Part shown: positions 61,666 to 64,000 of the stretch, piece by piece
Numbering within the stretch: the stretch's first letter is position 1
Layout of the letters: each line of letters starts with the position of its first letter
NCBI GenBank assembly: GCA_015227615.1
Contig: JAALGZ010000020.1
Span: 248,001 to 312,000 of the forward strand
Direction of reading: 5' to 3'
DNA length: 64,000 bases
Source: Labyrinthula sp. Ha
Lineage: Eukaryota > Sar > Bigyra > Labyrinthulida > Labyrinthulaceae
Notes under the pieces: model-generated
Seen by the model: only the letters and a program-made list of their open reading frames with translations
The model's database searches: none
What the model was told of the DNA's origin: nothing
Made by a program: the position numbers and the translations under genes

Positions 61666-63414
61666 TTAAAATTTGGATATGGATGAAAATTGTGTCATTT
61701 CCTCAACTTGACACTTCAGGCTTCCTAAGTTCCATCCCTTTTGTTCTTTACTAGACTCTTGAGGTGAAATTATCGAAGAAGGAAAAAACAAAGTAAGGCT
61801 AGGCCTTGGCAGTAAAGGCTTAACCACAGTTTCCTTCTTGGATTGTTTTGGTTTGGTGTCTGAAACCTGACTCTCTCTATCCACTAAATTCTCAGAGTCC
61901 TCACTATGCAACTCAGAAGAAGTCATATTATTTATAATACCAAAAGCTTCGGGACAAACTATCACAGAGTGCCCCTCTGTAACTCTTGGAACCTGAATCA
62001 TTTCAACATCCTTTCTCAAATTATAAGCAAGTTGTGCAATCGCGTTACTTAAACTAGTTTCAAGTGCTTTAAGTTTAACCAAGGCAGTGCTGTAAGGATT
62101 CTTCCATAGCTGTTGGTGGTCTCGAATCATCAATACAGGATCATTATCAATATCCACTCTAGGGTTCCCAAGAAGAAACTTTGAAGAACGGAAACGTCTC
62201 ACTCCATCATTAGAAATTTCTTTAAGTTTTTGGACTTGTTCCAGTCCTCGATATATAACGACCCCAGTCTGTTTGTTGCTCAATGAAAGGTGTTTTTTCT
62301 CAAGAAGCGTGCGCAACTTGTTAAGTTCCTGAGTAAATTTGACCTCCCAAACAGCTCTATGTTGGAGAGAAGCATCATCATAACTTTGGCCAGAAGTTGG
62401 CAACCTTCTTTTTCCTACTTTTGAAACTTGAGACATTGCACGGTCAGTCGTAGCATTCGCGTCAGAATCAAAAACTCTGGGCAAAATAGTTGAACTTGCT
62501 CCCAGTTGTTCAATCAATGAGTGATTTATACTCTCTAGCTGTCGGTAAGAATAGTCAAAGGTAACTAATTCAGCCTCTTCTGCTGTCGAGACCTCATTGC
62601 TGTCTGGATGAGAGATGGGAACATCGTTTCCAGGTAAAGAAAACAAAGCAAGAGCACAGAACATCCCACATACAGCGGCTTTAAGCTTCGCCTTAACTCT
62701 AGGATTTTCAATTTTTTCGGAGTCCTCATCAGACTCAGATGTTGCGGGATCGAGCAGTGAAAAATCAGTGTACTCCATAAAATCCAGCTTTCTCTTATTT
62801 GGGTTTGAGACTTCCGAAAGAGAATATTGAAACTTAGAGGATTGGAGTCTTTTAATAAGTTGATCTTGGTCGTGAATCTTCTTCTTCAAAGCAGCATTTT
62901 CCTCTAAGAGTTTCTGGTTGTTTTTTTCTAGTTGTTCATAGTGTTTCTTTTTTCTTTCCCGACTTTGCTGCGCACTAAGTCTATTTTGAAGCAATTTTTT
63001 CTCCCTCCTTTCAATTAATATTTCTCGCTTTGTTTTCTTTTTCTTTGCGCCTAACCTCTTAGTATGAATTGGTACGAGACCTTTCTCAACCTCTTTTTCT
63101 TGAATAACTGTAACTTTTGGTTCTGATTCTGGCCTCTTATCTAATATCTGTATCACCTCAGAGAAGTCCTCTGCAGATAAAACTTTGGAAACTTGGGTGG
63201 ATTTTTCTGTTGAGGTCATGCTTTCCCCGCTTCCCTCGCTGTTTCCAAAAGAATTAACATCTGACCCTCTACGTGGTAACTCAGGTGTTAGCACCTCAAA
63301 CGGCGGCGATATTTCCACCAAGCTACACTGACTCAGCTCATCCAAATCAATTTTTTCAAATGAACTATCCGAGTGGTTATTTAGTTCAATCGTTTGTAAA
63401 GTTTCTTCTTTCAT
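61666..63414 (-). CDS. membrane-anchored bZIP transcription factor (ATF6/bZIP28-like layout)
   Basis: Single-exon gene of 582 residues. A Ser/Glu-rich N terminus (1-120) resembles an activation domain. A classic basic region at 128-158 contains NRLSAQQSR (144-152, the NxxxAxxSR DNA-contact motif), and a leucine-zipper helix follows (about 157-190). One hydrophobic segment, AAVCGMFCALALFSLPG (246-262), lies after an acidic linker and basic KAKLK residues, so the N terminus would face the cytosol. The remaining 320 residues would be luminal, with N-glycosylation sequons (NHS about 297, NAT about 320). Arg-x-x-Leu-like sequences close to the membrane (RQLE about 291, RRLP about 336) are candidates for site-1 protease. 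This is the plan of ER-stress sensors released by proteolysis. Protein-level bZIP is sure; membrane anchoring is inferred, since the segment is short. Confidence 0.8.
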   Translation of the reverse strand: MKEETLQTIELNNHSDSSFEKIDLDELSQCSLVEISPPFEVLTPELPRRGSDVNSFGNSEGSGESMTSTEKSTQVSKVLSAEDFSEVIQILDKRPESEPKVTVIQEKEVEKGLVPIHTKRLGAKKKKTKREILIERREKKLLQNRLSAQQSRERKKKHYEQLEKNNQKLLEENAALKKKIHDQDQLIKRLQSSKFQYSLSEVSNPNKRKLDFMEYTDFSLLDPATSESDEDSEKIENPRVKAKLKAAVCGMFCALALFSLPGNDVPISHPDSNEVSTAEEAELVTFDYSYRQLESINHSLIEQLGASSTILPRVFDSDANATTDRAMSQVSKVGKRRLPTSGQSYDDASLQHRAVWEVKFTQELNKLRTLLEKKHLSLSNKQTGVVIYRGLEQVQKLKEISNDGVRRFRSSKFLLGNPRVDIDNDPVLMIRDHQQLWKNPYSTALVKLKALETSLSNAIAQLAYNLRKDVEMIQVPRVTEGHSVIVCPEAFGIINNMTSSELHSEDSENLVDRESQVSDTKPKQSKKETVVKPLLPRPSLTLFFPSSIISPQESSKEQKGWNLGSLKCQVEEMTQFSSISKF

Positions 63415-63440
63415 TTTTGTTTCAGGAGCACACTTAACCG

Positions 63441-63686
63441 CTAGGAATTTTCTAAATCAGAAATGGCGATATAGGGCAATTCGTTTTTCACTCGTGCCAC
63501 TGCAAGAGAAGAAAGCTCTATATTTTGAGCAAAGTGAAAATACCGCGAGAAGTTCTCAAAGAGAGCGTCTGTGTATCTAAACGCCATCCTAGCTCGTTCA
63601 CAGACTCCAAAAGCTGTCGTGAAGTTCAAACAACTTGTGTTCTCTTGGTGAACGTAGATGGTCTTACTCTCAGCAAACTGAACACC
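63441..63686 (-). CDS. probable terminal exon of an unknown gene
   Basis: From GGT at 63686, directly after a TAG splice-acceptor-like site, a minus-strand frame of 81 residues runs to TAG at 63441, 26 bases before the bZIP start codon. Codon use is gene-like and the peptide is helical and balanced (SKTIYVHQENTSCLNF, CERARMAFRYTDALFENFSR, ELSSLAVARVKNELPYIAI). A possible 30-nt intron (GTGAAAG start, CTCTAG end) lies upstream, but the preceding exon would carry a stop, so the 5' structure is unsolved. A 93-codon plus-strand frame over the same bases (63525-63806) has no ATG and I take it as the shadow. No family recognised. Confidence 0.4.
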   Translation of the reverse strand, partial: GVQFAESKTIYVHQENTSCLNFTTAFGVCERARMAFRYTDALFENFSRYFHFAQNIELSSLAVARVKNELPYIAISDLENS

Positions 63687-63806
63687 CTAGAGCAAAATAT
63701 TTCCCCCCTCTTTCACCAACTGTTTTGGCTATCTAAGAATTTGGTGCATGAGATATCTAGAAACGCAAGGAAAAGGGTGAGACTGTTAGCGATACTGGGA
63801 ATATAA

Positions 63807-64000
63807 AATCGTTCCTTAGATATATCTTAAAACGATTCACTGGCGTAGGTAACTATGTGACACAACGGTTTGTATCAAGTCTAAGGTGTGTCTCCATGGT
63901 CAGCGACTGGATCTTCCTAAGCAAATTTTTTCGCAAAAAAAAATCCTAGTACTGACATAGATTTGTGCAATTCAGTGTAGAACCGGAACATTAAGTCATC
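63807..64000. other. window end, no feature seen
   Basis: AT-rich sequence with an A run near 63935. It may contain the 5' part of the minus-strand gene at 63441-63686, but no exon could be identified. Confidence 0.4.

Noticed and set aside
63525-63806. 93-codon plus-strand frame
   Set aside because: It starts at TTG, has no ATG, and overlaps a minus-strand frame with better composition and a stop just before the bZIP gene.

Overview
The window is nuclear DNA from a ciliated or flagellated single-celled eukaryote. It is AT-rich, with gene islands separated by gene-poor stretches of about 7 to 24 kb. The evidence for a ciliated cell is a nearly complete gene for the intraflagellar transport protein IFT144 (WDR19). 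Long reading frames end at ordinary TAA or TAG stops and none needs a reassigned codon, so a standard code fits. I cannot place the lineage. No tRNA, rRNA or CRISPR array was recognised.

The clearest result is a set of ultrashort spliceosomal introns. Ten introns of 28 to 34 nt, all starting GTA and all ending TAG, can be placed in five genes by restoring conserved protein domains or by comparing two paralogues. Ordinary ORF calling splits these genes into fragments.

Layout. Bases 1-7189 have no convincing gene. The 7.2-12.7 kb island has IFT144 (+) facing a PH-domain/coiled-coil gene (-). The 12.7-25 kb stretch is gene-poor but holds a decayed PiggyBac-like transposase, small coding-like frames near 15 kb, and two clusters of CCGTTA/CCGATA-type motifs. 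The 25.2-28.2 kb island has an EHD-family dynamin-like GTPase (+), a small unknown gene (+) and a six-exon RhoGAP gene (-). The 28-52 kb stretch is mostly empty, with scattered coding-like fragments at 40.4, 41.2, 43.5-44.0, 49.2-49.6 and 50.6-50.9 kb. The 52.3-54.1 kb island has a two-exon gene (+) meeting a second RhoGAP gene (-). The 54-61.7 kb stretch is mostly empty, with two small divergent ORFs at 56 kb. The 61.7-63.7 kb island has a membrane-anchored bZIP factor (-) and, just upstream on the same strand, an exon of an unknown gene.

How the genes relate: IFT144 acts in ciliary transport, the EHD protein in membrane remodelling, and the two RhoGAPs and the PH protein in membrane and cytoskeleton signalling. 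The bZIP protein has the layout of an ER-stress sensor. They form no operon or obvious single pathway. Both RhoGAP genes meet a plus-strand gene tail to tail with only 3-4 bases between stop codons, so 3' ends must overlap.
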